Notes: a model not told the origin generated them from the letters alone. 64,000 nucleotides of DNA from Ianthella basta (GCA_964019415.1 CAXHTE010000090.1:1-64000), one strand, 5' to 3'. Shown: positions 1 through 11,143, counted from the first letter of the stretch. Made by a program: numbers and translations.

Positions 1-1161
1 GAACTTTGACCCTCCATCCTTAAGCATTGGGGGGAGGGGCAAAATCAGCAACTTTGTCGACATCCTGCACATCGACGGTAAATTGTGAAACGTCGTCACC
101 GCTCAGAGAGATTGCTAGCAATGATCTCTCGGCACTTGCAGAAATTCAAGACAATACGCAGCTTAATGCTGCTTCTGCCCACCTAACCCATATAAATTAA
201 TACTTGGAAAATGCTGAGCTGGCTGAAAGAAGGCGAAGTTTGAGCGACTGCAGTACAGCGCGACTCGATTCTATCTCAACAACGACGACGAATATAACAT
301 CTACCAACATCTGAGATGTCATCACCACCAAGGAACGACTCAATTCTATAGGCTCAGCGTGCGACGATCCCGCAAACATGGTCCACACGCGAAGCTTCAA
401 TCCAGTCCAATTTGGTCGAGCATGACTTGCAGACTACTAGAAACGCATTGGACGTATAGCTCGACGATCAGCATGTAACAGTAAAGAAAAATAGAGCTAA
501 AGGTCTCCAAGGGGGTGGAGTCCTAGCAGCAATCAGGCCACAGATGAAGCTTAGTATCACCCAACACGCACGCACGCCGATCGCAGACTCACCGTGACTC
601 CCTCGAAGCTTGATAGCGTCCCTAGTTGCTCGCAGGGTGGGCTTCAGCGAGCAAACCGACGAGCTCACCCTGGCCTAGGAGATGAGACGGCCATCTTCTT
701 GATCAAATTCCAACTTCCAAACCAATGTTAAAATGGCGCATACTTACATACATACAATACATACGTGCATACATACATATATATGGGTATGCGTGTAGGA
801 GATGTCACATAGGCATCACACACTTGAGCGAGGTATAGCTATTGTGTGTGAATGTATGTGTACAGTAGGGCCGGTTGTCCTGACTGAATGGTTGAAATCA
901 GCTATTGGTAACTGATAGTCAAGCTAGTGATGTCGTTCTGTTGAGAGCTTTAGCCATTCTTCCTAGTTCCCATTGTCACTGCTTGAACTAGACTTGTAGC
1001 TGCCATAAAGAGTCACTAGCTCGATTATCGATTACTCATACCGATTACAACCATCCAGTTAGGGACTGCTAATGCAAAGGCACTGTATCCGTGAGTATAA
1101 GTGTGGTATGTTGCACACGTGAGTGAGTGAGTCAGCGAGTCAGTCTGTGAGCGAGTGTGTG

Positions 1162-1165
<4 letters not shown>

Positions 1166-1227
<62 letters not shown>
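1166..1227 (+). repeat. (TG)n microsatellite before the hammerhead
   Basis: A long perfect TG run. A second run at about 1360-1400 follows the ribozyme. The CA/TG flanking of hammerheads recurs in element B. Confidence 0.9.
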
Positions 1228-1228
<1 letters not shown>

Positions 1229-1251
1229 GGTGTTCAACTGCATGGGGTACG

Positions 1252-1310
1252 CTGCACTGACGAGGCCCAAAGAGGCTGAAACTCTGCTACTGTAGTAGCA
1301 GAGTCTGCAG
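1252..1310 (+). ncRNA. Hammerhead ribozyme, plus strand (A1)
   Basis: Stem I CTGCA/TGCAG encloses the core box CTGACGA, stem II GGCC-loop-GGCT (one G.U pair), the GAAAC box, a perfect stem III of about 9 bp (CTCTGCTAC/GTAGCAGAG), then the GUC cleavage triplet. An outer stem I extension (ATGGGG with CCCTAT) is possible. All invariant core positions of a hammerhead are present. Cleavage is predicted after GTC at about 1305. Confidence 0.85.
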
Positions 1311-1355
1311 TTCCCTATTATAGGGTATGCATTATGCATTACTGTGCACATGTCC

Positions 1356-1403
<48 letters not shown>

Positions 1404-2277
1404 TAGTATTGTAGCTCTCTCCGACATTATCTGCAGGTCTGCAGCTGACTGGAACCGTTTTATTGTCCTACGTGATGGAGAAGCAAAGAGAGTCATAGAA
1501 CACATTTAATTGAGACTTGCACCATTCATTGCATGCACACAACCGCACTGCACCTTCTTGCAATTGGTGTAACCCTTTACATCATTTAATTATTTGTTGC
1601 ACTAATGGTCTATATTAACCTGAGGTATTTGCATGAGCTGCAGGAGTCCCTGTTGATTAGTGCAATTGATCTAATATAACAGCTTGAGTAATTAATGTAG
1701 CTTGCATATCAATAAATATCAATATCAATAAATATTTAAGTGCACCGTACCCATAGGTACTAGGACACCACGTGGTCCAATGCAGCACTGCACAAATTAA
1801 AAAGGATAGGGATAATACTATACATTATTACCATATATTAAACTGAACACGGCATATTTGCTTGCACATGCACATTCACATTCAACAGCACATGACTCTG
1901 GTGGACAGGAGAGTGTTCACCAGTAATATTTAATGTTATGCACATACGGCTTGCTGCATACCTTTGGAAAAGCGCTGCTCGGTCGAATAGTATTTTGTTG
2001 CAGCTCCCGGATTGCGCAATCGCATAAATGGCTGCAGCCCCCGTCTTCTGCAAAATCGGCGTCGCCTGCCCGGTAAACGCAGAAAGGCTTCTGCACGAAA
2101 TTAGCTTCATTCGATAGCCATAGGAGATCAGTCTTGGTGTGTGATGTTTAGGCGCTTGGACTGCTTCATCGCCGTGCAGCACAAGGCTGTCTGCCTTGTC
2201 CCTGTACATAAGGTATAGCGGGGTCAAGGGTCACATGGGTGCTGCACCCATGTCGCGGCAGTCTTAAAAAAGAGTCG

Positions 2278-2331
2278 GGCGTGGGTATGCGTGTGTGTTT
2301 TCCAGGCGTGGGTATGCGTGTGTGTTTTCCA
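2278..2331 (+). repeat. 27-bp direct duplication
   Basis: Two adjacent copies of a GGCGTGGGTATGCG-type unit. A2 also has two and A3 has one, so the duplication marks the A1/A2 lineage. Confidence 0.85.
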
Positions 2332-2929
2332 GTGTTCTGTGCGCGTCTGGATGGTTCAACAGCAGATCTGTCGTCGGTGATGTCGGTTTTCGCTCCCATT
2401 CTGTCCTGGACCCGTGTCCAGGCTGAAAATCGGGCGTTAGGGCTCTAGCTCGCCGACAGCGGTTTGAACAGGGCTTCGGGGTTAGATTAGCAGTCGTGTG
2501 TGATAGTTGTCTCTTAGTTTTTGTGTGTTTTGACGGTTTTGATGACGATTTGACGGCGCCCATACGACGAGGTCATCGTTACGAGGCGTTCGTTCGCATT
2601 ACACTCCAGGGGGAGGTCATCTGGCGGAGTGGCCACACTCCTGGCACTTGCCTCTACCCTTCCGACATGCTGGTGCTCCCTTGTCTGCAAAGGCTCGTGC
2701 TGGCAGCAATGCGAGGCCACCTTACATAGCATATACGCAACCACACGCGCACTATCATAATAATAATTTTATCTTGCATGCAATATGGCCGAAGGTGGTC
2801 ATAAGGCAAGTGGAGAACATGCACATGCATGCAGTTGATACTTGATGGCCTTGGTATGCAGTCATGCATGCATTCACTCTTGCCCACACCTACCCACCCA
2901 CCCACACATACATGCAAACAATGCTGTAA

Positions 2930-2985
2930 CTGCAGACGGCTTCAATAATGAAGCCGTTTCGCCCTTCTGGGGCTCATCAGTGCAG
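2930..2985 (-). ncRNA. Hammerhead ribozyme, minus strand, upstream unit (A1)
   Basis: On the minus strand: CTGCA, CTGATGA, stem II GCCC/GGGC with a CAGAA loop, GAAAC, stem III CGGCTTCA/TGAAGCCG, GTC, TGCAG. It is the same family as the array at 3395-3890. The loop of stem III differs by one base from the array copies. Confidence 0.88.
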
Positions 2986-3021
2986 TGCTCAAGCCAATTC
3001 ACAGTCACACGCATGCACAGT

Positions 3022-3390
3022 CACACGCACAAGCAAGATGAGGCAAGATGTGGCAAGATTAGGTAAGATGAGGCAAGATATAGCAAGATTAAGCAAGATG
3101 AGGCAAATGAGGCAAAATGAGTCAAGATATTGCAAGATGAGGAAAGAAATAGCAAGATGAGGCAAGATGAGGCAAGATATAGCAAGATTAAGCAAGATGA
3201 GGCCAGATGAGGCAAGAAATAGCAAGATGAGTCAAGATATTGCAAGATGAGGCAAGAAATAGCAAGATGAGGCAAGATGAGGCAAGATATAGCAAGATAA
3301 AGCAAGATGAGGCAAGATATAGCAAGATGAGGCAAGATATTGCAAAGATGAGGCAAGAAATAGCAAGATGAGGCAAGATGTGGCAAGATT
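3022..3390. repeat. GCAAGATGAG-type minisatellite
   Basis: Roughly 10-bp degenerate units (GCAAGATGAG, GCAAGATATA, GCAAGAAATA) repeated for about 370 bp. The array lies between one complete hammerhead and the truncated first hammerhead of the 150-bp array. It therefore appears to have expanded inside a ribozyme unit and removed its cleavage side. Confidence 0.9.
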
Positions 3391-3394
3391 AGGG

Positions 3395-3890
3395 CTTCAA
3401 TAGTGAAGCCGTTTCGCCCTTCTGGGGCTCATCAGTGCAGTGCTTGCTCAAGCAAATTCACAGTCACACGCACTCGCCGCTGGAGCACCCGCCCACACCT
3501 ACCCACCCACACCTACACGCACACAATGCAAAAACTGCAGACGGCTTCAATAGTGAAGCCGTTTCGCCCTTCTGGGGCTCATCAGTGCAGTGCTTGCTCA
3601 AGCAAATTCACAGTCACACGCACTCGCCGCTGGAGCACCCGCCCACACCTACCCACCCACACCTACACGCACACAATGCAAAAACTGCAGACGGCTTCAA
3701 TAGTGAAGCCGTTTCGCCCTTCTGGGGCTCATCAGTGCAGTGCTTGCTCAAGCAAATTCACAGTCACACGCACTCGCCGCTGGAGCACCCGCCCACACCT
3801 ACCCACCCACACATACACGCACACAATGCAAAAACTGCAGACGGCTTCAATAGTGAAGCCGTTTCGCCCTTCTGGGGCTCATCAGTGCAG
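3395..3890 (-). ncRNA. Tandem hammerhead ribozyme array, 150-bp period (A1)
   Basis: Three complete minus-strand hammerheads lie at 3535-3590, 3685-3740 and 3835-3890. Each has CTGATGA, stem II GCCC/GGGC, GAAAC, an 8-bp stem III, a GTC site and a TGCAG stem I strand. A fourth motif at 3395-3440 lacks the cleavage site. Spacing is exactly 150 bp. A minus-strand transcript would be cut into 150-nt monomers. Dimeric or tandem hammerhead units of this size are typical of metazoan small retrozymes. No ORF is needed for them to spread. Confidence 0.85.
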
Positions 3891-4100
3891 TGCTTGCTCA
3901 AGCAAATTCATATAAATAAAAAAATAAATAAGGAGCACCATAATAATTTGGCTATAGGAGAAACACACAGGAACGCCTAACCACTAATTGTATTGTCATT
4001 TGTAAGCTGGAATCAGTGTGATTCGAATGAAAAACAACTAAATTCCTAACCCACCACCGACCCACCACAGGCATGCATGGCAAAGGGCATGCACGTACAA

Positions 4101-4310
4101 GGGGCCATCTTGTGGGAGGGACAACGCAATGACATCGCCCAACCTGGGGGACATTAGGCCAGGAATTAATCAGTTTGTTATTTGCTCAGTGGAGCTGTTT
4201 GTTGTGATTTGTGGTCGCAACAGTGGAGCTGTTTGTTGTGTTGTTGTGGTCGCAACCAGGAATGCAGATGGGACCATTTTGTGGGCGGGGTCTAGGCTAG
4301 CCCACAAAAG
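4101..4310 (+). promoter_or_regulatory. Promoter region of the A1 recombinase gene
   Basis: GGGGCCATCTTGTGGGAGGG at 4101 is nearly identical to the sequence just upstream of the B promoter TATA box. A second diverged version (GGGACCATTTTGTGGGCGGG) starts at about 4271. CACAAAAG at 4303-4310 occupies the place of the B-element TATAAAAG, 63 bp before the start codon. CCATCTTG resembles a YY1 site, by inference only. A 38-bp internal duplication lies at about 4180-4256. Confidence 0.6.
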
Positions 4311-4365
4311 GAGGCGCCCATACAGCCAGTGCATTAGTCCAAAGAGAAAGAAGCGCAAGTTGACA

Positions 4366-7300
4366 ATGGCGGGCGTAGAGGACCTCTTTTGGAAACTTCT
4401 GTGGAAATCGGCTTTTGCCCTGGCGGCACAGGGCTCACAAAGAGGTATGAGCAGTCCCTACAACACCACAATGGCCGGCTAACCTTAATCCCTAACAGTT
4501 TCAATCACTGATACCTTCAATACCAAGCCACCTATGTACGTACGTACGTACCTACCTAATATACCTACCTACCTACCTACCTACCTACCTACCTACCTAC
4601 CTACCTACCTACCTACCTACCTACCTACCTACCTACCTACCAAAGTAGCAATCACTGATACCTTCAGTACCAAGCCATCTACCTACCTACCTACCTACCT
4701 ACCAAAGTAGTAATCACTGATACCTTCAGTACCAAGCCATCTACCTACCTACCTACCTACCTACCTATACCTACCTTCCCACAGGCAGACAAGGAGGTGC
4801 ATCCATCCATGAGCACCCCACAGAGACTCCCCCACAACTCCACACCCCTGAGACCCTTCCCCACCCCACTGAGGCTCACCAACAGCCCTACCCCGCTGAG
4901 ACTGGCACAGAGCTCCAGCCTACCGAGACTCGCCCCCTCTCCACCGAGACGGGGACAGAGCACCCGCCCACTGAAGTGCCCACGGAGCACCAACCCATTG
5001 ATACTGGGACCGAGCACCCACCCACAGAGACGGCCACGGAGCACCAACCCACTGAGATGGCCACCGAGAACCCACCCACCAAGGCGTCCACAGAGCACTC
5101 GCCCACTGAGACCGGGACAGAACACCCACCCACTGAGACCGGGACAGAACACCCACCCACTGAGACCGGGACAGAACACCCACCCACTGAGACCGGGACA
5201 GAACACCCACCCACTGAGACCGGGACAGAACACCCACCCACGGAGACCGGGACAGAACACCCACCCACTGAGACCGGGACAGAACACCCACCCACGGAGA
5301 CCGGGACAGAACACCCACCCACTGAGACGGCCACAACACACCAATCCACCCCAACAAGGTCTCACACACACCAACCCATCCATCTTAAGAGAAACACTGC
5401 ATGCCCACCTCCCTCACACTGTTTACATTGCAACAGAAATTTCATAGCCATACATACATACATACAAGTGAATTGGCGGCATAAATGCATTACATATGCG
5501 GCTTCTCTCTTACGCAGCAGTGACAGTGATGGTGGTAGCGACTACCAGCCACCAGCCAAACGGCGGCATCAAGGGACTGCCTCCAATAAAGGAGGACGCA
5601 CGAGGAGCTACCTCGATATCCATGCTCCAGAGCATGAGGCACTACGCGAGAAAATGGACAAAATGAGGTGCTTTTTCACGGACCCGGTCAGCCTACAGAG
5701 GGGCCGGGACCCCATTGCATCAATCACATGGGAGAGAGTACAGCTGCACCATCTACGTAAGTCAGTGTACCTGCCACTTGTTACCCACCCATCCCCACGC
5801 ACACAGACTATGCCAGAGGCTCCACACTACGTACGTAGATCACACATCATGTCTGTCTACACACTGTACAATTGAGACCCCCTCACCCGCTAATCCCTTT
5901 CCCTCGCACACACTTAGTCTTCTTTGCATACGTAAAAGAAGAACAGCAGACCAGCCCCGCCCTTGAGTGCCTCTTGGACGCTGAAATGATTGAGGGGTTC
6001 GTGTTAACCCTGAAAGAAAAGCCTCTCCAGGGCATCACCATTTCACGATACCTCGAAAACCTGAGGTATGGCCTACGCTACCTCTACATAAAGGATGGAA
6101 AGGAGTACAGCGAGCAGGAGCACTACATAAACGTGGGCAGACTCGGGGAGCAGTGCCGTAGGCAGGTCGTCTCCTCTACAGCACGCCGAAGCTGGCAAGC
6201 ATTGCAAGCACAGCAGAAGTGGGCCGAATGGTGAGTCTGAGGGGGATTTGACAACTTTCAGTGGTGGGCTAAGTGTCAAAGCTATACCAAAGAGTTGCAT
6301 TGGAGCAACTCAAAGCCTTACATATACCTACTCCACGGCGTCCATGCCACCCTCCCCTACCCTCCTCCCTTCTCTATGCAGGGATGACATTCTGGCCGCA
6401 GTCAAAGAGCAGAAGGGTCTCTTTGAAGGAGCAACCCGCCCCCGCATAAAGGCCCAGGAGTCTCAGAAACTACTGGCCATGCTCTTCTACACCGCCCTCC
6501 CACCTGGCCGTGCAAAGGAGTTCCAAACGTTACACGTGGCCATCCACGACAAACTACCTATGCCAGTGGTGGACCAAGCGAGGCCAAACTGCCTCTACAT
6601 CACTACGGATGGCAGGCAAGCCTACCTTCTATTGGCCGATTACAAGACTCACAAGAGTTACGGGGACCACTTCCTCCCCCTGGACGATGACAGTCAGCTA
6701 TTGAGTCACCTTGTGATACACCTAAGTCACCACAGGGAGGTCCTGCTGGGAGCAGGACAACAGACCACTGCCCTCTTCTTAGTGAGTACAAGACATACAT
6801 ATAACTATATATATGGTACACCTATGCATGTATACACCACCACCGGAATCACCGCTATCACCATCACAGTGCAGTTGTCGTTCTCTAACTCAATTCTTTC
6901 TTTGGTACAGAACGATAGGGGAGCACCATACAGTGCCAGTTCGTGGACTGCCTACATTGAGGGAATCTTTGAACGCCACATTGCGAAAAAGATTGGCCCC
7001 ACTTTGCTGAGATCCATTTTCGTTACCCACTGTGAGAAGTCAAACCTTTCAGAAGCAGAAAAGGAGTCTATGGCCACAGCCATGCGGCACAGCAGGCGAG
7101 CGGTGAGCAAGCACTGACATGTGCATTCAAACCCTACTCACTCCATTGCAACCAGCATGCACAAACATATGTCCACCCATGAACCTATGCCTACCAACTT
7201 TAACGTGAATCCCTATCCACTCGTGAATATGCAGCAAAAAGAGCATTACGACAGACGCACACAGGTGGACAGGGAAAAGAAGGGCAGGAAGTACACCGGA

Positions 7301-7702
7301 GGCCTACTTGAGAAGGCCCTGTCCTCGGCAACCACCACCACTGAGGACTCGGCCGGGCCATCCACCAGAGAGCCACCAACTGACAGCGACAGTGACAGTG
7401 ACAACGAAGGACCTGATCTAGGAGACATTGTCGCAATCGTGCTGCCAGACTCCACCGCAGTGAAGCCAAAAGTTGACGTGGGCAAAGTCATGCGGATTGA
7501 CAAAGCCAAGACGACGCTCAGGTATTTGCCACTCAACCACGTTGGAGGTAACAGATACCACTGCAAACTCGGGGATATACGGAAAGCCACTGTGGATCAG
7601 TGGGTATATCCCGTAGATTTCCAGTACAAAGCCACAGAGAACACCTATCAACTCCTATCCACCCCAACAGAAATTCACCTACACAAACACCCACTTACAT
7701 GA
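4366..7702 (+). CDS. Tyrosine recombinase (Crypton-like), element A copy 1
   Basis: Likely catalyses integration and excision of element A by a tyrosine-recombinase mechanism. I assemble seven phase-compatible GT-AG exons: 4366-4444, 4785-5358, 5518-5756, 5918-6230, 6382-6781, 6911-7102 and 7235-7702, giving 754 aa. The start (MAGVEDLF) was chosen by alignment with element B and by promoter spacing. Residues 1-27 are helical (LLWKSAFALA). Residues about 30-217 form a Pro/Thr-rich linker with TETGTEHPP repeats. SDSDGGSDY starts near 218, followed by a basic patch and a SAM-like domain to about 400. The catalytic set is R445 (PPGRAKEF), K490/K493 (DYKTHK), R569 (LRSIFVTH), H595 (MRHSRR) and Y604 (KEHYDRR), with the canonical nine-residue H-to-Y spacing. 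The usual first box-II His is replaced. A C-terminal domain (LGDIVAIVLP...) ends the protein. Family membership is well supported; the Crypton assignment is inferred. Confidence 0.85.
4542..4768 (+). repeat. (CCTA)n microsatellite in recombinase intron 1
   Basis: ACCT/CTAC tetranucleotide runs interrupted twice by the same 40-bp sequence (CAAAGTAG...AAGCCATCT). It lies wholly inside the intron 4445-4784. Tract length differs between A1 and A3. Confidence 0.9.
5099..5335 (+). repeat. 27-bp coding minisatellite (TETGTEHPP) in exon 2
   Basis: In-frame 27-bp units encode nine residues each. A1 and A2 have two more units than A3 (exon 2 is 574 bp against 520 bp). The reading frame is kept, so the linker length varies without breaking the enzyme. 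Confidence 0.9.
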
Positions 7703-8440
7703 CTCTGTTTAAAATTTGCTATCACCCACTATCAACGACTGTACCTGTTGCATTAGCAATTTGTAATCATGACGGTAAGCATGTGTAGCGATCCATCCAC
7801 GACACCTAACTTCACGATGGCACCCGATTATGCGCAATAGAACGACGGCATAGAATAGAGACTAGGTAGCAAATTTGGGACCTAAATTGTCACTGAGGAG
7901 CAGCTGGTCTAACGCCACACAACACCTAACTACTACACATGTACATAGTCACTACGTGGTGCGTGCTGGGGGAGACTCACCTATGACCGACGCTAAGGCT
8001 GTGGCTCTTTGGCTGCATGTGCACAAGACAACACATATGTAAATGATTTCCGTACAACCAAACCTATCGGGCAAAACGTACTGTAGGCACAAGAGGACTT
8101 GATGGTGGGCCATAAGTGCATTCCTACGCAGATATGCTATGTTTCATAGGGCTAAAGCGCGTCCATGGCGCCTGATTCTGACTATACCCCAACTGCACCT
8201 TAGCAGAAAGGTCTACGGCGAGTCTACAGCGCCGTTTCTAGGGACAGGAGGCCTCCATGGTCATTTCTAGAGAGCTAAGGCTAGCATAGAATGCTTGCTG
8301 TGCATACAATACGTGGAATTGCAGCATAAAAGGACTGTGGCGAGTCTACAGCGACGTTTCAGGGCACATGAGGCCTCAATGTCTACTACAAGCGAGCTCA
8401 GACAAGTCTACAACGCACGCCTTCCGCGCTGAAGATAGAA
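7703..8440. other. 3' non-coding end of element A
   Basis: No gene seen. The last 250 bp contain repeated GGCGAGTCTACAGCG(C/A)CGTTTC motifs (about 8217 and 8339), possibly subterminal recombinase-binding repeats. The element ends at GAAGATAGAA before telomeric DNA in all three copies. Confidence 0.6.
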
Positions 8441-8448
8441 CCCTAACC
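8441..8448 (+). other. A1/A2 junction, candidate recombination core
   Basis: Only CCCTAACC separates the right end of A1 from the left end of A2 (TTGTGGTCG). A head-to-tail junction has the same sequence as a circular form would have. This single telomeric unit is therefore the likely crossover core matching telomeric target DNA. Confidence 0.6.
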
Positions 8449-8871
8449 TTGTGGTCGTGCTTGCCAAACCTTCATCCATCGAGAATCTTTAGCTGAACCT
8501 TTACCACTGTGGAACCTTTAGTTAAACCTTTACCCGTGTTGAACCTTTATCTACCCCTTGATCCTAACCCTAACCCTAACGTGACCCTTTGCTATCCCGT
8601 GTTCAGCAACCCCAAACTATCTACAACCCTTTGAGAAAAGCGCCTAACCCACCAAACCCTAACATTACACGCTAAAGCATAACATGCGCGCGCGTACACA
8701 CTTACTTTAGCGAAGACACGATGCCTGGGAAACCCTCCAGAGCGCCAGGAAAAAAAAACGCCGCGTGCACCAGCTTCTCGGAGGCCATTTTCTTCGTCGT
8801 CTTGGTAACCAAGCACGTGTGCCTTAGCACCGCCCCCTGGGCTGTGACGTCACGCAATGTATTAAAGATAG

Positions 8872-10052
8872 CATGGGTGCAGCACCCATGCGAACTTTGA
8901 CCCTCCATCCTTAAGCATTGGGGGGAGGGGCAAAATCAGCAACTTTGTCGACATCCTGCACATCGACGGTAAATTGTGAAACGTCGTCACCGCTCAGAGA
9001 GATTGCTAGCAATGATCTCTCGGCACTTGCAGAAATTCAAGACAATACGCAGCTTAATGCTGCTTCTGCCCACCTAACCCATATAAATTAATACTTGGAA
9101 AATGCTGAGCTGGCTGAAAGAAGGCGAAGTTTGAGCGACTGCAGTACAGCGCGACTCGATTCTATCTCAACAACGACGACGAATATAACATCTACCAACA
9201 TCTGAGATGTCATCACCACCAAGGAACGACTCAATTCTATAGGCTCAGCGTGCGACGATCCCGCAAACATGGTCCACACGCGAAGCTTCAATCCAGTCCA
9301 ATTTGGTCGAGCATGACTTGCAGACTACTAGAAACGCATTGGACGTATAGCTCGACGATCAGCATGTAACAGTAAAGAAAAATAGAGCTAAAGGTCTCCA
9401 AGGGGGTGGAGTCCTAGCAGCAATCAGGCCACAGATGAAGCTTAGTATCACCCAACACGCACGCACGCCGATCGCAGACTCACCGTGACTCCCTCGAAGC
9501 TTGATAGCGTCCCTAGTTGCTCGCAGGGTGGGCTTCAGCGAGCAAACCGACGAGCTCACCCTGGCCTAGGAGATGAGACGGCCATCTTCTTGATCAAATT
9601 CCAACTTCCAAACCAATGTTAAAATGGCGCATACTTACATACATACAATACATACGTGCATACATACATATATATGGGTATGCGTGTAGGAGATGTCACA
9701 TAGGCATCACACACTTGAGCGAGGTATAGCTATTGTGTGTGAATGTATGTGTACAGTAGGGCCGGTTGTCCTGACTGAATGGTTGAAATCAGCTATTGGT
9801 AACTGATAGTCAAGCTAGTGATGTCGTTCTGTTGAGAGCTTTAGCCATTCTTCCTAGTTCCCATTGTCACTGCTTGAACTAGACTTGTAGCTGCCATAAA
9901 GAGTCACTAGCTCGATTATCGATTACTCATACCGATTACAACCATCCAGTTAGGGACTGCTAATGCAAAGGCACTGTATCCGTGAGTATAAGTGTGGTAT
10001 GTTGCACACGTGAGTGAGTGAGTCAGCGAGTCAGTCTGTGAGCGAGTGTGTG

Positions 10053-10119
<67 letters not shown>

Positions 10120-10246
10120 GGTGTTCAACTGCATGGGGTACGCTGCACTGACGAGGCCCAAAGAGGCTGAAACTCTGCTACTGTAGTAGCAGAGTCTGCA
10201 GTTCCCTATTATAGGGTATGCATTATGCATTACTGTGCACATGTCC

Positions 10247-10294
<48 letters not shown>

Positions 10295-11143
10295 TAGTAT
10301 TGTAGCTCTCTCCGACATTATCTGCAGGTCTGCAGCTGACTGGAACCGTTTTATTGTCCTACGTGATGGAGAAGCAAAGAGAGTCATAGAACACATTTAA
10401 TTGAGACTTGCACCATTCATTGCATGCACACAACCGCACTGCACCTTCTTGCAATTGGTGTAACCCTTTACATCATTTAATTATTTGTTGCACTAATGGT
10501 CTATATTAACCTGAGGTATTTGCATGAGCTGCAGGAGTCCCTGTTGATTAGTGCAATTGATCTAATATAACAGCTTGAGTAATTAATGTAGCTTGCATAT
10601 CAATAAATATCAATATCAATAAATATTTAAGTGCACCGTACCCATAGGTACTAGGACACCACGTGGTCCAATGCAGCACTGCACAAATTAAAAAGGATAG
10701 GGATAATACTATACATTATTACCATATATTAAACTGAACACGGCATATTTGCTTGCACATGCACATTCACATTCAACAGCACATGACTCTGGTGGACAGG
10801 AGAGTGTTCACCAGTAATATTTAATGTTATGCACATACGGCTTGCTGCATACCTTTGGAAAAGCGCTGCTCGGTCGAATAGTATTTTGTTGCAGCTCCCG
10901 GATTGCGCAATCGCATAAATGGCTGCAGCCCCCGTCTTCTGCAAAATCGGCGTCGCCTGCCCGGTAAACGCAGAAAGGCTTCTGCACGAAATTAGCTTCA
11001 TTCGATAGCCATAGGAGATCAGTCTTGGTGTGTGATGTTTAGGCGCTTGGACTGCTTCATCGCCGTGCAGCACAAGGCTGTCTGCCTTGTCCCTGTACAT
11101 AAGGTATAGCGGGGTCAAGGGTCACATGGGTGCTGCACCCATG
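8872..11143. mobile_element. TIR-bounded element nested in A2, both ends visible
   Basis: The terminal inverted repeats each begin with the palindrome CATGGGTGCAGCACCCATG and continue (C/T)GA(A/C)C(T/C)TTGACCC. The match is about 28 of 32 positions over a 2.27-kb element. No clear target duplication and no transposase. The same insertion is in all A copies, so it entered before they diverged. Confidence 0.55.
10143..10201 (+). ncRNA. Hammerhead ribozyme, plus strand (A2)
   Basis: Same structure as the A1 copy at 1252-1310, with an intact core (CTGACGA, GAAAC, GTC). Flanked on both sides by (TG)n. Confidence 0.85.

Larger units (their letters stand above)
1..2252. mobile_element. TIR-bounded element nested in A1 (5' end cut by window)
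   Basis: The right terminus is a palindromic CATGGGTGCTGCACCCATG followed inward (reverse complement) by GACCCTTGACCC. The matching left terminus is seen in A2 at 8872. No transposase ORF is evident, so it is probably non-autonomous. It carries a (TG)n-flanked hammerhead ribozyme. The rest of the interior (1-1100 and 1500-2230) shows no gene I can support. Confidence 0.5.
1..8440 (+). mobile_element. Element A copy 1 (A1), telomere-embedded tyrosine-recombinase element, left end outside window
   Basis: Position 1 aligns with position 8892 of the next copy, so about 440 bp of the left end are missing. The right end (GAAGATAGAA, ending at 8440) abuts one CCCTAACC unit and then the left end of A2. 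Contents in order: a TIR element holding a plus-strand hammerhead, a hammerhead tandem array, a promoter, a seven-exon recombinase gene, and about 740 bp of 3' non-coding DNA. Coding regions are identical to A2. No reverse transcriptase or DDE transposase was recognised, so the recombinase is the likely mobility enzyme. Confidence 0.85.

Noticed and set aside
3395-3890. CRISPR-like regular repeats
   Set aside because: The 150-bp units have no unique spacers, the context is eukaryotic, and each unit folds as a hammerhead.
3403-3980. 170-181-codon ORFs over the 150-bp array
   Set aside because: 150 is a multiple of three, so a repeat can stay open. The hammerhead structure explains the sequence.
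4129-4365. In-frame upstream extension of A exon 1
   Set aside because: It would begin inside the promoter block. B and C place the start 62-66 bp after the TATA position.
4757-5447. Overlapping antisense and second-frame ORFs across the A linker (also at 13648, 52543 and 57572)
   Set aside because: The 27-bp or 18-bp repeats stay open in several frames. Only the frame that joins the recombinase exons is supported.
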